Numbered from the stretch's first letter, positions 18,063 to 27,571 are shown. The stretch is 64,000 bases of DNA from Zhongshania aliphaticivorans (GCF_902705875.1 NZ_CACSIK010000001.1:62001-126000); one strand, 5' to 3'. Numbers and translations: made by a program. Notes: a model not told the origin generated them from the letters alone.

Positions 18063-18263
18063 ATGGACAAAATCCCCTCCATCAGCGCACGTATTTTACT
18101 TTTACAGATTCGTCATCGTGCATTGGATACGGAAATAACTGAATTGGGCGCAAACCCCTATCAGAACCAGTTGTTATTGCAGCGCTTAAAGAAGGAAAAG
18201 CTGCGTATCAAGGATGAAATACAGTGGTTAAAAGACGAGTTGATACCTGACTTAGATGCCTGA
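18063..18263 (+). CDS. DUF465/YdcH-family small protein
   Basis: A 66-residue, highly charged, probably coiled-coil protein (RILLLQIRHRALDTEITELGANPYQNQLLLQRLKKEKLRIKDEI, split in two helices). It matches the DUF465/YdcH pattern of a two-helix hairpin with LKKEKLRIKDEI near the end. Function is unknown. A strong terminator lies about 150 bases downstream. Confidence 0.75.
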   Translation: MDKIPSISARILLLQIRHRALDTEITELGANPYQNQLLLQRLKKEKLRIKDEIQWLKDELIPDLDA

Positions 18264-18413
18264 AACGATGGTGTGAAAACCTTTTGTGAGATATTTCTCA
18301 CGCAAGGTGTTGCTGTTGTCTGCTTTTACTTATTTTAAGAGTGGGCATAATAGGCACTGTCAGGATGACTTGGCGTTCAAAGGATTGGATGCGACAAAGG
18401 ATGTCAAAATTTT

Positions 18414-18446
18414 AAAAAGCCGGAGCCGATGCTCCGGCTTTTTTTT
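18414..18446 (+). terminator. Strong terminator downstream of the DUF465 gene
   Basis: Stem GCCGGAGC/GCTCCGGC with a four-base loop, flanked by A5 upstream and T8 downstream. It lies 150 bases after the DUF465 stop and may also terminate a short untranslated RNA; the sequence between shows no gene. Confidence 0.9.
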
Positions 18447-18535
18447 GCATTGAGATTCTCCACCAGCTTGCTTAAGCTTGCGCCCCACTAGACCTACCTT
18501 CGATATTATCTATTTTTTAGTTACAGAGATGAGAA

Positions 18536-19315
18536 ATGACAGACCGTAACTTTGACGGTATTGCCGAGCGCTTTAAAAAAAATATTTATGGGAATGCCAA
18601 GGGTGAGCTGCGCCTTGCTCTGTGTTGGCGAGAGTTGTGCGACAAATTACCAGTGCTAAATAATGGTCAAAATTTGGCGGTTTGGGATGCGGGTGGGGGC
18701 CTGGGGCAAATGGCGACACGTATCGCCACGCAGGGACATAGCGTTTTGCTCAATGATATTTCTGCTGACATGCTTACCTTGGCTCGTGAAGACATCGAGA
18801 CCGCGGGGCTTGGCGCTAATATTGATATTCGACACGCAGATATACAATCATTGGCTACAGATAAGGCGCATCAGTCAGTATTCGATCTCGTGCTATGTCA
18901 TGCGGTGCTAGAGTGGGTGGCTGATCCAGAGGTGGTAATCAGTGCTTTAGTTGCCGGTATGAAGCCTGGGGGATATTTATCTTTAATGTTTTATAACGTG
19001 AATGCCCTTATCTTAAGCAATATGGCGAAGGGCAATCTTTATAAATTACGAGATAAAGCATTTTCTGGTCATCCTGGTGGGTTGACACCGCCATCACCAC
19101 GCACCCCAGAGCAAGTCATAGATTTATTGCAGCAAGCGGGTGTAGAGGTGATTGCCAAACGTGGAATTCGTCTTGTCTATGATTTAATGCCAAGAGCGGT
19201 TAGAGCTGAGCGGAGCCTAGATGACGTTTTGGCGCTTGAGTGGCAATACGGCGCAGACGAGCCATTCTGGGCATTGGGGCGCTATGTTCATCTGCTTTGC
19301 CGCTTGCCGCAGTAA
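18536..19315 (+). CDS. cmoM: tRNA 5-carboxymethoxyuridine methyltransferase
   Basis: A 259-residue class I SAM-dependent methyltransferase. It begins RNFDGIAERFKKNIYG, has motif I VWDAGGGLGQMA, HAVLEWVADPEVV, and GGYLSLMFYN, all close to E. coli CmoM (formerly SmtA). It methylates the carboxyl of cmo5U at the wobble base of certain tRNAs, finishing mcmo5U. Length matches the family. It converges on the Mpo1-like gene with only 16 bases between. Confidence 0.88.
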   Translation: MTDRNFDGIAERFKKNIYGNAKGELRLALCWRELCDKLPVLNNGQNLAVWDAGGGLGQMATRIATQGHSVLLNDISADMLTLAREDIETAGLGANIDIRHADIQSLATDKAHQSVFDLVLCHAVLEWVADPEVVISALVAGMKPGGYLSLMFYNVNALILSNMAKGNLYKLRDKAFSGHPGGLTPPSPRTPEQVIDLLQQAGVEVIAKRGIRLVYDLMPRAVRAERSLDDVLALEWQYGADEPFWALGRYVHLLCRLPQ

Positions 19316-19331
19316 TTGTTGCGCTTTAGGC

Positions 19332-19787
19332 TTAGCGGAAGCGAATGCCAAGCTTGTCGTACAGCGCGCCAAGAATCCAAAGTGGGCCAATTAATAAAAA
19401 CAAAATATCTGTAAAAAATGATGGCTTTTGGGCTTCTTCTTTATGGCCAATGAACTGGAAAACCCAAGCAATAATCCAAATTCCTGCCGCAGGTACCCAA
19501 AGAGGAAAGGCAACATAGCTTTGGTAAGTCATGATGCCTGCAGCTATTAATATAACGAAGGGGAGCATCCCTAGTGCTAATCGCCCCGATAAATAACCGT
19601 AAAAGAACATGGCGGCAATTAGTATCAGCTGGCCAAGATTTACCGGTGTTCCAGGTATTTGTATCAGCCATAGTAATGCGACAGTGCACACTGCAATTGC
19701 AGGTACACACCAATAGTGAATACGCTTATTGCGAGGGTTTTGGTGCGAGCTATTATATTCATCAAGCCATTGAGCAAGCGTGCGCAC
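19332..19787 (-). CDS. Mpo1/DUF962-family membrane protein
   Basis: A 151-residue membrane protein with about four helices. It begins LAQWLDEYNSSHQNPRNKRIHYWCVPAI, the conserved Mpo1 start with its histidines, and later has QFIGHKEEAQKPSFFTDILFLLIGPLW. Yeast Mpo1 is an iron-dependent dioxygenase acting on 2-hydroxy fatty acids; conservation of the His residues suggests a similar reaction, but that is inference from the family. Confidence 0.85.
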   Translation of the reverse strand: MRTLAQWLDEYNSSHQNPRNKRIHYWCVPAIAVCTVALLWLIQIPGTPVNLGQLILIAAMFFYGYLSGRLALGMLPFVILIAAGIMTYQSYVAFPLWVPAAGIWIIAWVFQFIGHKEEAQKPSFFTDILFLLIGPLWILGALYDKLGIRFR

Positions 19788-19884
19788 AGAGGATCTCCAC
19801 AGAGTAATTAAAACGTATTACGCTAAGTGAATGATGAAGGCGGGTCAATGACTGTGGTAACATATTCCGTCAGGTAGAGAAGGG

Positions 19885-19909
19885 ATTGCCGCCGATGCTT
19901 GGCGGCAAT
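19885..19909 (-). terminator. Possible weak terminator hairpin
   Basis: Perfect nine-base stem ATTGCCGCC/GGCGGCAAT. On the minus strand it is followed by CCCTTCTC, so it could end the transcript of the 41-residue protein upstream. T-run is poor. Confidence 0.4.
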
Positions 19910-20021
19910 ATTACTTCAGAACTGAGTGTGATGATGGTTTTATAGTTAACTCAGCAGAGTATGGTCGCGCAATAAAATAAATCTGAGAAGACGATGGATA
20001 TCAGGCTGAACTTTGTGTTAT

Positions 20022-20147
20022 TTAAACCAAACTTACAAAGCAAGCTGCGATGCCAACGGCGACAATAGCTAATAAGCTGTATTTAGCTGCTAATTCTGCA
20101 ATGACGCTGGGGTCTTGGTTCTGTACTACTTCTTGTAAATGAGTCAT
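20022..20147 (-). CDS. 41-residue single-pass membrane protein
   Basis: A small gene encoding MTHLQEVVQNQDPSVIAELAAK followed by one membrane helix (YSLLAIVAVGIAACFVSLV). The ATG at 20145-20147 is preceded by CGGAG at good spacing, which supports real translation. The frame is open 21 codons further up, but those codons read as charged, unlike a leader. No family is recognised. It stands alone in a stretch of about 650 bases. Confidence 0.5.
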   Translation of the reverse strand: MTHLQEVVQNQDPSVIAELAAKYSLLAIVAVGIAACFVSLV

Positions 20148-20433
20148 GGTATTGCTCCGTCTGTAAAATATAGTTTGTCTTGATGACGGAGTCAGTATAC
20201 GAAGAAGCAAGGAATAAGTGGGTTACAGGGATAGGCGGGTTTTGATGATTAAAACGTGGTAGATGCCATTATTTTAATCATTTGGAAAGCTTTGGGTGTG
20301 AGTCAAAACAAGCACTTAACACCTCTATTACCGAATGTTTATGTGACGGTTAAGTCAGTGTAATGATGGCGCTATGATTACATTGTTGTAATAAGTATTA
20401 AATGCCCTAAATTCATAGGCGAAATTTGTGATT
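20148..20433. other. Intergenic stretch, no gene seen
   Basis: 286 A+T-rich bases upstream of the 41-residue gene and downstream of the glycerophosphodiester phosphodiesterase gene. Nothing beyond probable promoter sequence was recognised. Confidence 0.4.
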
Positions 20434-21174
20434 TTAACTGGGCGATAAAGAAAACTCGGTTAATAACTCACCAATTAAAAAGGTTTCGACAGCAATAGCG
20501 CCACGAGAAAACCAGTCCTCGGCTTCGGTTTTGTTGCCTACTTCATAAATTAGTATTGGCCATGGCAATGTTGCGAGCTTGCAGTCTGGCGGGACACAGT
20601 TCCGATCACAAAAAACTACCTCAGGTTGAAGCTCGGCCAATGCTGCAGATTGCCAATCTGGCCAAGTATCGAAGACAGCACCAAATCGCTCCCAGCCTTC
20701 GTGAAGTGCTAGGTGTAATGCTTGTAATTCAAAGCTGATTAAAACGCAGCGTGATGCGACAGGTCTAAGGGCGTTAATTATGGCGTTGACCACAATGTGC
20801 TCACCAAACTGGGTGAGGCTCTCTTCTTTTATTTCAACGTAGGCATTAACGTTGGGGTTGAGCTCAAGCAGTGCAACAATATCACTTAGCCTGCACATGG
20901 GGTTTTTTGCGAAAGTCTCGCCAAAGCGAAGCTGCTCACTGGCGTGAAATGTATCCAGTTCGCTCGCGTTATATTCCCAGATAAGCCCTTCGCGTTGGCA
21001 CATTCGCTTTAACTCGGCATCGTGAAAAGCAAAGGGCACATGGTCGGCGCTGAGCTGGATGTCTAACTCTATATTTATTGCGCCGGCTTGGATCGCCTGC
21101 TCAAAGGCGATAAGGGTGTTTTCTGGGTAGTGTTGACGCCAGCCGCGGTGGGCGACAAAATTTCCTGCTTGCAT
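20434..21174 (-). CDS. Glycerophosphodiester phosphodiesterase
   Basis: A 246-residue cytoplasmic GDPD-type TIM barrel. Catalytic features: AHRGWRQHYPENTLIAFEQA at residues 8-27 (HRG and PENT), IELDIQLSADHVPFAFHD (the E-x-D metal ligands and the second catalytic His), and YVEIKE (metal ligand). It should hydrolyse glycerophosphodiesters to glycerol-3-phosphate and an alcohol. No signal peptide is present, which resembles UgpQ rather than periplasmic GlpQ. It is divergent from asnS. Confidence 0.88.
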   Translation of the reverse strand: MQAGNFVAHRGWRQHYPENTLIAFEQAIQAGAINIELDIQLSADHVPFAFHDAELKRMCQREGLIWEYNASELDTFHASEQLRFGETFAKNPMCRLSDIVALLELNPNVNAYVEIKEESLTQFGEHIVVNAIINALRPVASRCVLISFELQALHLALHEGWERFGAVFDTWPDWQSAALAELQPEVVFCDRNCVPPDCKLATLPWPILIYEVGNKTEAEDWFSRGAIAVETFLIGELLTEFSLSPS

Positions 21175-21278
21175 AAAAACAGCACCGCAATTTGAATTTC
21201 ACCACAGTATCCGATTTATTCTGCTTAGAATAAAGGCCGTCGTTGCCGTTTCTATAAAAGCCTAGCAGGCAATGACTA

Positions 21279-21305
21279 TTGCTATTGGAATTGCGGGCAT
21301 ATAAT
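21279..21305 (+). promoter_or_regulatory. Candidate asnS promoter
   Basis: A perfect TATAAT -10 (21300-21305) with a TTGCTA at a short 15-base spacing. It lies about 31 bases upstream of the ATG at 21336, so the transcript could not include an earlier in-frame ATG at 21279; this supports the later start. Confidence 0.5.
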
Positions 21306-21335
21306 GCGACCTTAGTTAAATTATTGGGAGAGCTT

Positions 21336-22730
21336 ATGTCTGTGGTATCGGTAAAAGCCTTGTTAGCTGGGCAATGTGAGCCAGGATGTGAAGTAACCGT
21401 TAGAGGGTGGATTCGCAGTCGGCGAGACTCGAAAGGTGGTTTTTCATTCTTAGCGGTGCATGACGGTTCTGCACATGCCGCGATACAAGTTGTCGCCCCT
21501 GCAGAACTGGATAATTACGATGCCGACGTTCTGAAATTAACGGCAGGGTGCTCGGTTATTGCCAGCGGTGAACTCGTTGCGTCTCAGGGGAAGGGGCAGG
21601 CCGTTGAAATTCAGGCCAAGCATATTGAGGTTTGCGGCTGGGTCGACGATCCCGATACCTACCCCATTGCAAAAAAACGTCATAGTTTTGAGTATTTGCG
21701 TTCAGTTGCGCACCTTCGGCCTCGCACGAATACCTTTGGAGCCATTACACGGGTGCGGACGGTGCTTGCCAATGCGGTACATCGTTATTTTTATGAGCGT
21801 GAATTTCAATGGGTTAACTCACCCCTAATAACAGCAAGTGATTGTGAAGGTGCTGGCGAGATGTTTCGTGTTAGCACTTTAGATTTAATGAATTTGCCAC
21901 GCACTGATTCTGGCGACATCGACTTTAGTGAAGACTTTTTTGGTCGGGAGTCGTTTCTCACCGTATCGGGTCAGCTCAACGCAGAAGCGTATTGCCTAGC
22001 AATGTCCAAGGTTTATACCTTTGGGCCTACTTTTCGGGCAGAAAACTCCAATACCAGCCGCCATCTTGCTGAGTTTTGGATGGTTGAGCCTGAAATTGCG
22101 TTTGCAAACCTTGATGATGATGCCGCGCTAGCTGAAGATTTCTTACGTTATTTGCTATCTGCCGTTTTAGAGCATTGTGAAGATGACTTGGCGTTCTTCA
22201 ATCAGTTTGTCGACGACGGTGTGCTCGCGCGCTTACAAAAAGTGGCCCACACCGGGTTTGAGCGTATGGATTACAGCGAAGCCATTAAGATTTTAGAAAA
22301 GTCAGGGAAGAAATTTGAGTTCCCGGTACGTTGGGGCTTAGATATGCAGTCTGAGCATGAGCGTTATTTGTGTGAAGAGCACGTTGGCGGGCCGTTGATC
22401 GTGACAAATTATCCCAAGGATATAAAAGCGTTCTACATGCGCATGAATGATGATGAGAAAACCGTTGCCGCCATGGATGTATTAGCGCCAGGAATAGGAG
22501 AAATTATTGGTGGCAGTCAGCGTGAAGAGCGCTTAGACGTGCTTGAGCGAAGGATGCTTGAGCAAGGTGTAGAGGGTATGGAGTGGTACCGCGATTTACG
22601 TCGTTATGGGACCGTGGCGCACGCGGGTTTTGGATTGGGTTTTGAGCGGTTGCTGAACTATATTACCGGTATGGAAAATATTCGTGACGCGATTCCATTT
22701 CCACGTACCCCGAAGCATGCAGATTATTAA
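21336..22730 (+). CDS. asnS: Asparagine-tRNA ligase
   Basis: A 464-residue class IIb aminoacyl-tRNA synthetase that charges tRNA-Asn with asparagine. The N-terminal OB-fold anticodon-binding domain has [16 protein letters not shown]. The catalytic core has [13 protein letters not shown], motif 2 ([21 protein letters not shown]) and motif 3 ([10 protein letters not shown]). I chose [10 protein letters not shown] as start: it aligns with E. coli AsnS, has GGGAGAG upstream, and lies downstream of the TATAAT box. Confidence 0.96.
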   Translation: MSVVSVKALLAGQCEPGCEVTVRGWIRSRRDSKGGFSFLAVHDGSAHAAIQVVAPAELDNYDADVLKLTAGCSVIASGELVASQGKGQAVEIQAKHIEVCGWVDDPDTYPIAKKRHSFEYLRSVAHLRPRTNTFGAITRVRTVLANAVHRYFYEREFQWVNSPLITASDCEGAGEMFRVSTLDLMNLPRTDSGDIDFSEDFFGRESFLTVSGQLNAEAYCLAMSKVYTFGPTFRAENSNTSRHLAEFWMVEPEIAFANLDDDAALAEDFLRYLLSAVLEHCEDDLAFFNQFVDDGVLARLQKVAHTGFERMDYSEAIKILEKSGKKFEFPVRWGLDMQSEHERYLCEEHVGGPLIVTNYPKDIKAFYMRMNDDEKTVAAMDVLAPGIGEIIGGSQREERLDVLERRMLEQGVEGMEWYRDLRRYGTVAHAGFGLGFERLLNYITGMENIRDAIPFPRTPKHADY

Positions 22731-22834
22731 CAGTCCGTTATTGAATTAACGCTGGCGCTTTAAGTCTGTCGACGGCGTTATTAACTATGCAGCTTCTTAA
22801 TTTTACGCTTTGCCACTCAAAGCCACGCTTGGGC

Positions 22835-23260
22835 TTATTTATCTACGAGGAGAATAGCCCGAGTTTCCTCATCTAATATATCCGCTAGCGTGTACGGCTT
22901 CAGAGTGTCAATAAACGCTTGGAGGGCATCCTCCAGCACACCTTTTAATTTACAGCTCCTGATAATACGGCAGGGCTGCTCCTTACAGTCTATGGGTTTT
23001 AGGGTAGTTTCAAATTGCTTTAAAACATCAACTAATGAGATTTTTTTTGCGGGCATGCATAGACGTATACCGCCGCCTTTTCCTCTTATTGCCTCAATAT
23101 ATCCCAGACGAACTAAATGCATCACCACCTTAGATACATGGTTAGATGAAATATTGTAATAGGTGCAAATATGTTGAATGGTGCTTAATTGCCCTTCAGG
23201 TAAGTGCCCCAAAAAAATGAGCGTGCGAAAGGCGTAGTCAGTTTGCTTGCTAAGTTTCAT
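22835..23260 (-). CDS. nsrR: NsrR-type Rrf2 regulator (nitric oxide-sensing)
   Basis: A 141-residue Rrf2 protein. The winged helix (residues about 8-65) is followed by three cysteines, Cys92, Cys97 and Cys103, in a C-x4-C-x5-C pattern as in E. coli NsrR, expected to hold an iron-sulfur cluster that nitric oxide destroys. It ends with a YTLADIL segment, also NsrR-like. It is divergent from a truncated hemoglobin gene, and an NsrR-like operator lies between them (23311-23333). Symbol by family pattern, context and operator together. Confidence 0.85.
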   Translation of the reverse strand: MKLSKQTDYAFRTLIFLGHLPEGQLSTIQHICTYYNISSNHVSKVVMHLVRLGYIEAIRGKGGGIRLCMPAKKISLVDVLKQFETTLKPIDCKEQPCRIIRSCKLKGVLEDALQAFIDTLKPYTLADILDEETRAILLVDK

Positions 23261-23310
23261 CGTTAGAGCTTGCGTTTTATTAAAAGGTGAGCGTATTATA
23301 CCCTTTTTTA

Positions 23311-23333
23311 AACATGCATTAAAATTGCATCTT
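23311..23333. promoter_or_regulatory. NsrR operator
   Basis: A 23-base site with arms AACATGCATTA and AATTGCATCTT around one central base. The E. coli NsrR consensus arms are AAGATGCATTT and AAATGCATCTT (11-1-11), so the arms match about 9 and 10 of 11. It ends 17 bases before the globin ATG. Confidence 0.8.
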
Positions 23334-23350
23334 ATGTAAAGGGCGTCATT

Positions 23351-23707
23351 ATGACATCGTTATACGAGCGGATTGGTGGTGAAGCTGCAGTCGATAAAGC
23401 CGTAGATATTTTTTACGATAAAGTTATCGCTGATGAGCGAATTAGTGCTTTCTTTGAAAATATTGACATGTTTGCCTTGGCGAGAAAGCAAAAGCTATTT
23501 TTGACCATGGTCTTTGGCGGGCCAAGTGATTACAGCGGTGACGATATGCGCACAGCGCATGCGGGTATGGGGATTAATGATGATCAATTTAATGCCGTGG
23601 TAGAAAACCTAGCGGGCACGTTGAGCGAGCTAGGTGTCAGTGCAGATGATATTGGTGAGGTTGCTAAAATTGCCGATAGCGTTCGCGATGAGGTATTAAA
23701 TCGCTAG
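23351..23707 (+). CDS. Group I truncated hemoglobin
   Basis: A 118-residue 2-on-2 globin (TrHb1). It begins SLYERIGGEAAVDKAVDIFYDKV, has the proximal haem histidine His70 in MRTAHAGM and the GGP turn before it. Such proteins bind O2 and NO and can detoxify nitric oxide to nitrate. The NsrR gene on the opposite strand and the NsrR operator just before the ATG support NO-induced expression. A strong hairpin follows. Confidence 0.9.
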   Translation: MTSLYERIGGEAAVDKAVDIFYDKVIADERISAFFENIDMFALARKQKLFLTMVFGGPSDYSGDDMRTAHAGMGINDDQFNAVVENLAGTLSELGVSADDIGEVAKIADSVRDEVLNR

Positions 23708-23721
23708 GGCTTGGCGAGAAA

Positions 23722-23758
23722 GTGTGACTCGATTTTTTCTCTCGTAATCGAGTCACAC
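23722..23758. terminator. Bidirectional terminator hairpin
   Basis: Perfect 13-base stem GTGTGACTCGATT/AATCGAGTCACAC with a T-rich loop, between the convergent globin and RNase II genes. The T-run is weak on either strand. Confidence 0.7.
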
Positions 23759-23789
23759 AACTAGCTGGTCTATTTAAACCATTAGGATT

Positions 23790-25679
23790 CTATACAAGCA
23801 AAAACATGAGCTTGCGTTGAAAGTCATCAAGCTCCGATGTTTTCACCTTCACTAGTTGGTCTAGCTGGAATGACTGTTTATCGTTAAATAGGCGCAGTGC
23901 ATCCGCATCAAAACTGAGTTTTTCTGGGATAGTGCGCGCTTCTACGAAACCACTGATTCCGGTTTCCAGTAATTCAACGGTAAAGCCGCCGCCATTCACG
24001 TGGGCGATCCGTGCATCGTAAACGGTGTCTGACGTGTTTTGCGCCAAATATTGATATTGCAGCCACTGCTCCATTTGCTTACTTGCTTGCCGGCCATTGC
24101 GAATACGCTCTTGCAGCGCAGCGAGCTCTTCTTCATCGGGAAGGCTCAACTCTTCGTTGTTTAACTTGGCTCGAATACACCGCTGTACCAGCAGGTCGCT
24201 ATACTTGCGAAGTGGCGACGTGAAGGTGGTGTAGGATTCAAGGCCCAGCCCAAAGTGTGGCAGGGGCGAGCTGCTAATATTTCCGGGTTGTAGCATACGT
24301 GCGAAAATACTTCGCAAAGGTAGCGAGGATTCACTCTTCTCACTAGCTTTGATGAGTGCGATATAGTTTGGTAATTGTCCGAAATCACTATCGGCCAAGT
24401 CGGGGATCTCTTTACGAAGAACCGCGCGAATATTCTCGTAGCGATCTTCTCGCAAGCCTGCGTGACAGACATAGAGTGATGGAGAATCCGCTAGCCATAC
24501 CGCCGCGCTGCGGTTTGCCGCTAACATGCATTCTTCAACTAAGCGATGAGCGTCATTGCGTTCGACCTTGCTAATACTTTCAATTTTGCGTTGCTCATTG
24601 AGCTTGAAGTGAAAATCCGCTTGTTCAGGCATCATTATATGATGTTCGCTGCGATAGTTTCGCAGCGCTTGGCTCGCGGCGTATAAATCCGATAAACAAG
24701 CTTGTTCTAAGTCTACGGTTTTGTGGATATGAGCGTGAACATCGTTGTAATTTAGCTTGGCGCGCGAGCGAATCAGCGCTTCACTGAATTCAATATCACT
24801 GATTTCTCCCTGATGGCTAACTTGAACAGAGCATACGATCGCTGCACGATCTTCATTTGCCATCAGTGAACAGCTGCCCTGTGATATCGGGTTTGGCAAC
24901 ATGGTTTGAGTGAAGCCGGGCAGGTATACGGTATTGGCGCGTTGTTTTGCGGCCAGATCCAGAGGGCTGTCTGGGGATATGAATGCACTGGGGTCAGCGA
25001 CGGCCACATTTAACTGCCAGCCGTTTTCGTTTGCTTCTGCCCACAGGGCATCGTCGATGTCTCGAGTTTCTGCCGAGTCGATGGTGATAAACGGGGTGTC
25101 GCGGAGGTCTTTGCGTACTTCAGCGCGGCTGTCTTCGCCAATGCTGCAGTTGTTAGGCCAATCTCGTGGCAGTTTAAATTTGCGTTGGATGTACTTTCCT
25201 TCAACACCTACATCGCTGGGTTTGCCGATATTCTCCAGGACTTTGACCTGTGATTTGCCATCGCGAAAGGGGTGCTGTGCGACTTGGCAGTACAAAAAGT
25301 CGCCCTCGCTGCATTTTTTGCGCTGCGAAGGTGGAATGAACAGTAATTTGTTGAAGCGAGGTAAATCAGGCTCAACAAAGTGGCCCTGACCTCGGACCAC
25401 ATAGCGACCAGTAAAGCAGTCTAAGGGGCTGTCCAGCAGCTTTTCTAGCTCGGCTTTAAACTTACCTTTGTCATCGGTATGGACTGTGATTTTTACTCGG
25501 TCACCCGGAAAGACACGCTGCATGTCATCGGGGGCGAGAAAGACATCACGGCCGTCATCTAAACGAACAAAGCCAAATCGTCTTTGGCTGCCGCGAACCT
25601 CGCCTTCGCCTTGGTCTTTGGATTCTATAATTTTGGATTTCAGCTGATTTAACTGCTGCAGGGCATTTTTGTCGAGCAT
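23790..25679 (-). CDS. rnb: Exoribonuclease II
   Basis: A 629-residue RNB-family 3'-5' exoribonuclease, close to E. coli RNase II (644 residues) and much shorter than RNase R. N-terminal cold-shock domains (RRFGFVRLDDGRDVFLAPDDM at about 33-55) precede the catalytic RNB domain with TIDSAETRDIDDALW (the metal-binding aspartates, about residue 205). The C-terminal S1 domain has YDARIAHVNGGGFTVELLETGISGFVEA. It degrades unstructured RNA in mRNA turnover. Divergent from the PhoH gene. Confidence 0.9.
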   Translation of the reverse strand: MLDKNALQQLNQLKSKIIESKDQGEGEVRGSQRRFGFVRLDDGRDVFLAPDDMQRVFPGDRVKITVHTDDKGKFKAELEKLLDSPLDCFTGRYVVRGQGHFVEPDLPRFNKLLFIPPSQRKKCSEGDFLYCQVAQHPFRDGKSQVKVLENIGKPSDVGVEGKYIQRKFKLPRDWPNNCSIGEDSRAEVRKDLRDTPFITIDSAETRDIDDALWAEANENGWQLNVAVADPSAFISPDSPLDLAAKQRANTVYLPGFTQTMLPNPISQGSCSLMANEDRAAIVCSVQVSHQGEISDIEFSEALIRSRAKLNYNDVHAHIHKTVDLEQACLSDLYAASQALRNYRSEHHIMMPEQADFHFKLNEQRKIESISKVERNDAHRLVEECMLAANRSAAVWLADSPSLYVCHAGLREDRYENIRAVLRKEIPDLADSDFGQLPNYIALIKASEKSESSLPLRSIFARMLQPGNISSSPLPHFGLGLESYTTFTSPLRKYSDLLVQRCIRAKLNNEELSLPDEEELAALQERIRNGRQASKQMEQWLQYQYLAQNTSDTVYDARIAHVNGGGFTVELLETGISGFVEARTIPEKLSFDADALRLFNDKQSFQLDQLVKVKTSELDDFQRKLMFLLV

Positions 25680-26036
25680 GAATCAATGGTACCTGTAATC
25701 GGATCGCTAAAAAGGGGTACAGGGTAGCGGAAATGTGTGACGGAGTCTTCCGATATCACCGCGATAACGGTTGACAATGATAGCCATCGCTTTTAATAAT
25801 CAAGCTACGCTGTGTTGTATGGATCGGTCTATTGCCGTTACGCTTTTGTTGCCTTCGGGCTTACAGTCAAAAAATCTTTGCGCGCTGGTTTTATTTAGCT
25901 TCGCGACAACAGCGCTACGCCTTATTAAGTGCTTGTGCTCACTTCTCCTTTGTTTTTCTTTTCCGGTTTCCTAAACAACTGTTTTTGACAGTGTTGGGTG
26001 CTGGCCTTTATTTTTGTTGCCAACAGAGAGTGTCCT
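25680..26036. other. Long divergent intergenic region
   Basis: 357 bases between the rnb and PhoH genes. Short open frames exist (for example a cysteine/leucine-rich one at 25771-25974) but none has a convincing ribosome binding site. No RNA gene is recognised; it must hold the two divergent promoters. Confidence 0.45.
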
Positions 26037-27422
26037 ATGGAAAAAATCTTTGTTCTTGATACCAACGTATTGCTGCACGACCCCATGGCGCTGAGCGCCT
26101 TCCATGAACACCGAGTGGTTATACCAATGACCGTGCTGGAGGAGTTGGACCATATCAAGGACAGGCGCGACAAAGATGTGAGTCGCGAAGCGAGAATAGC
26201 GATTAATGCAATCGACAAAATTCTCTTTAATGCGAGCCCCAAGGCGATTCAAGAGGGCGTGCCTATTCCCAACGCGCGGGGTGGGGATGATGTTGGCAGC
26301 TTGGCGATTTTTCCTGATCAGCTCATTAACCATGACGTTCCCGCACCTTACTTAGATGGCAGTCAGCAGCAGGCGAATGACAACCGCATTATTAATGTGG
26401 CATTGCACTTACAAGTAAAAAGTCCCAAGGCTTACGTATGCTTGGTGACCAAAGATATCAATATGCGCCTAAAGGCCAAGGGCTCGGGCTTAGAAAACGT
26501 AGAGGATTACCGCAAGGATAGAGTCCTTGATGATATTCAGTACATGGCAAAGGGTTACGAGCATTTGCCCGGTAATTTCTGGGGGCAGGTAGACAAGGTT
26601 GATACCCTGAGGGACGGCGGTCAGACCTTGCACGTTTTAAATCGCTCGGTGCTGCCAAAAGTGCATATCAATGAGTTCCTCTACGACGACAGCGGTTTTG
26701 CCGGTATGGTTAAGTCGGTTGATGAGGACAAGCTTGAATTGCAGGATTTGAGTCGAGATCAGCTCATGCATCAGCGTATGTGGGGGCTAAGTCCTCGTAA
26801 TTTTGAGCAAGCCATGGCCTTCTTTTTGATATCTAGGCCTCATATTGATATGACGGTGCTAACAGGGCCAGCGGGTTCTGGTAAAACCTTGATTGCATTA
26901 GCCTATGGTTTACATGCCATTTTGGAAGAAAAGCGTTTTGATAAAATGATTGTGGCCCGCTCTACGCCACCCATGGCAGAAGATATTGGCTTTCTTCCAG
27001 GCACAGAGGAAGAAAAAATGGCCCCTTGGCTGGCCGCATTTGAAGATAACTTAGAGGTTTTGCACGGCACGGATGAGTCGCCTTACAGCAGTATTGAGTA
27101 CGTGAAAGACAAGGCAAATATACAATTCAAGTCTTTGAATTTTATGCGGGGACGCTCGTTTAACAATGCCTATATTGTGATTGACGAAGCTCAGGGGCTG
27201 ACTCAATTTCAGCTGAAGTCCATTATTACGCGGGTTGGTGTCAACTCAAAGATTGTTGTGCTGGGTAACCTTGCCCAGATTGACAATAAATATATCTCGC
27301 CGCTAACGTCTGGTCTTACCTACTTGGTAGAGAAGAGTAAAAACTTTGAGCATGCGGGTGTTATGCACGTAAATGGTATTGAGCGTTCACGCCTAGCGGC
27401 GTTTGCAGAGGAGAACCTTTAG
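26037..27422 (+). CDS. PIN-PhoH fusion protein (PhoH2/YlaK-like RNA helicase-nuclease)
   Basis: A 461-residue cytoplasmic protein. The N-terminal PIN ribonuclease domain starts VLDTNVLLHDP with a later acidic residue in LEELDHIKDRRDKD. The C-terminal PhoH ATPase has Walker A GPAGSGKT (about 277) and Walker B IVIDEAQG (about 380). PIN-PhoH proteins are unwinding ribonucleases in the cases studied. The ATG at 26037 starts exactly at the PIN domain; the frame extends 13 codons up. Confidence 0.88.
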   Translation: MEKIFVLDTNVLLHDPMALSAFHEHRVVIPMTVLEELDHIKDRRDKDVSREARIAINAIDKILFNASPKAIQEGVPIPNARGGDDVGSLAIFPDQLINHDVPAPYLDGSQQQANDNRIINVALHLQVKSPKAYVCLVTKDINMRLKAKGSGLENVEDYRKDRVLDDIQYMAKGYEHLPGNFWGQVDKVDTLRDGGQTLHVLNRSVLPKVHINEFLYDDSGFAGMVKSVDEDKLELQDLSRDQLMHQRMWGLSPRNFEQAMAFFLISRPHIDMTVLTGPAGSGKTLIALAYGLHAILEEKRFDKMIVARSTPPMAEDIGFLPGTEEEKMAPWLAAFEDNLEVLHGTDESPYSSIEYVKDKANIQFKSLNFMRGRSFNNAYIVIDEAQGLTQFQLKSIITRVGVNSKIVVLGNLAQIDNKYISPLTSGLTYLVEKSKNFEHAGVMHVNGIERSRLAAFAEENL

Positions 27423-27437
27423 CGCATCTTTAACGGT

Positions 27438-27471
27438 TTTTACGGCGCGGTACTAGGGCTGCGCCGTAAAA
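27438..27471 (+). terminator. Terminator after the PhoH gene
   Basis: Perfect 11-base stem TTTTACGGCGC/GCGCCGTAAAA starting 16 bases after the PhoH stop, followed after CCTTGC by a T-run. Confidence 0.7.
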
Positions 27472-27571
27472 CCTTGCTTTTTTGGGATGTCAATATGGTG
27501 ATATACGGCTATTGCTGGTTTGTATACTGCGGTAGTTTGTGAGTTTCTAATACCAAATTTGGCACCTCACT

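Noticed and set aside
25771..25974. 67-codon open frame in the rnb/phoH gap, hydrophobic
   Set aside because: No ribosome binding site, poor codon pattern and overlapping alternative frames.
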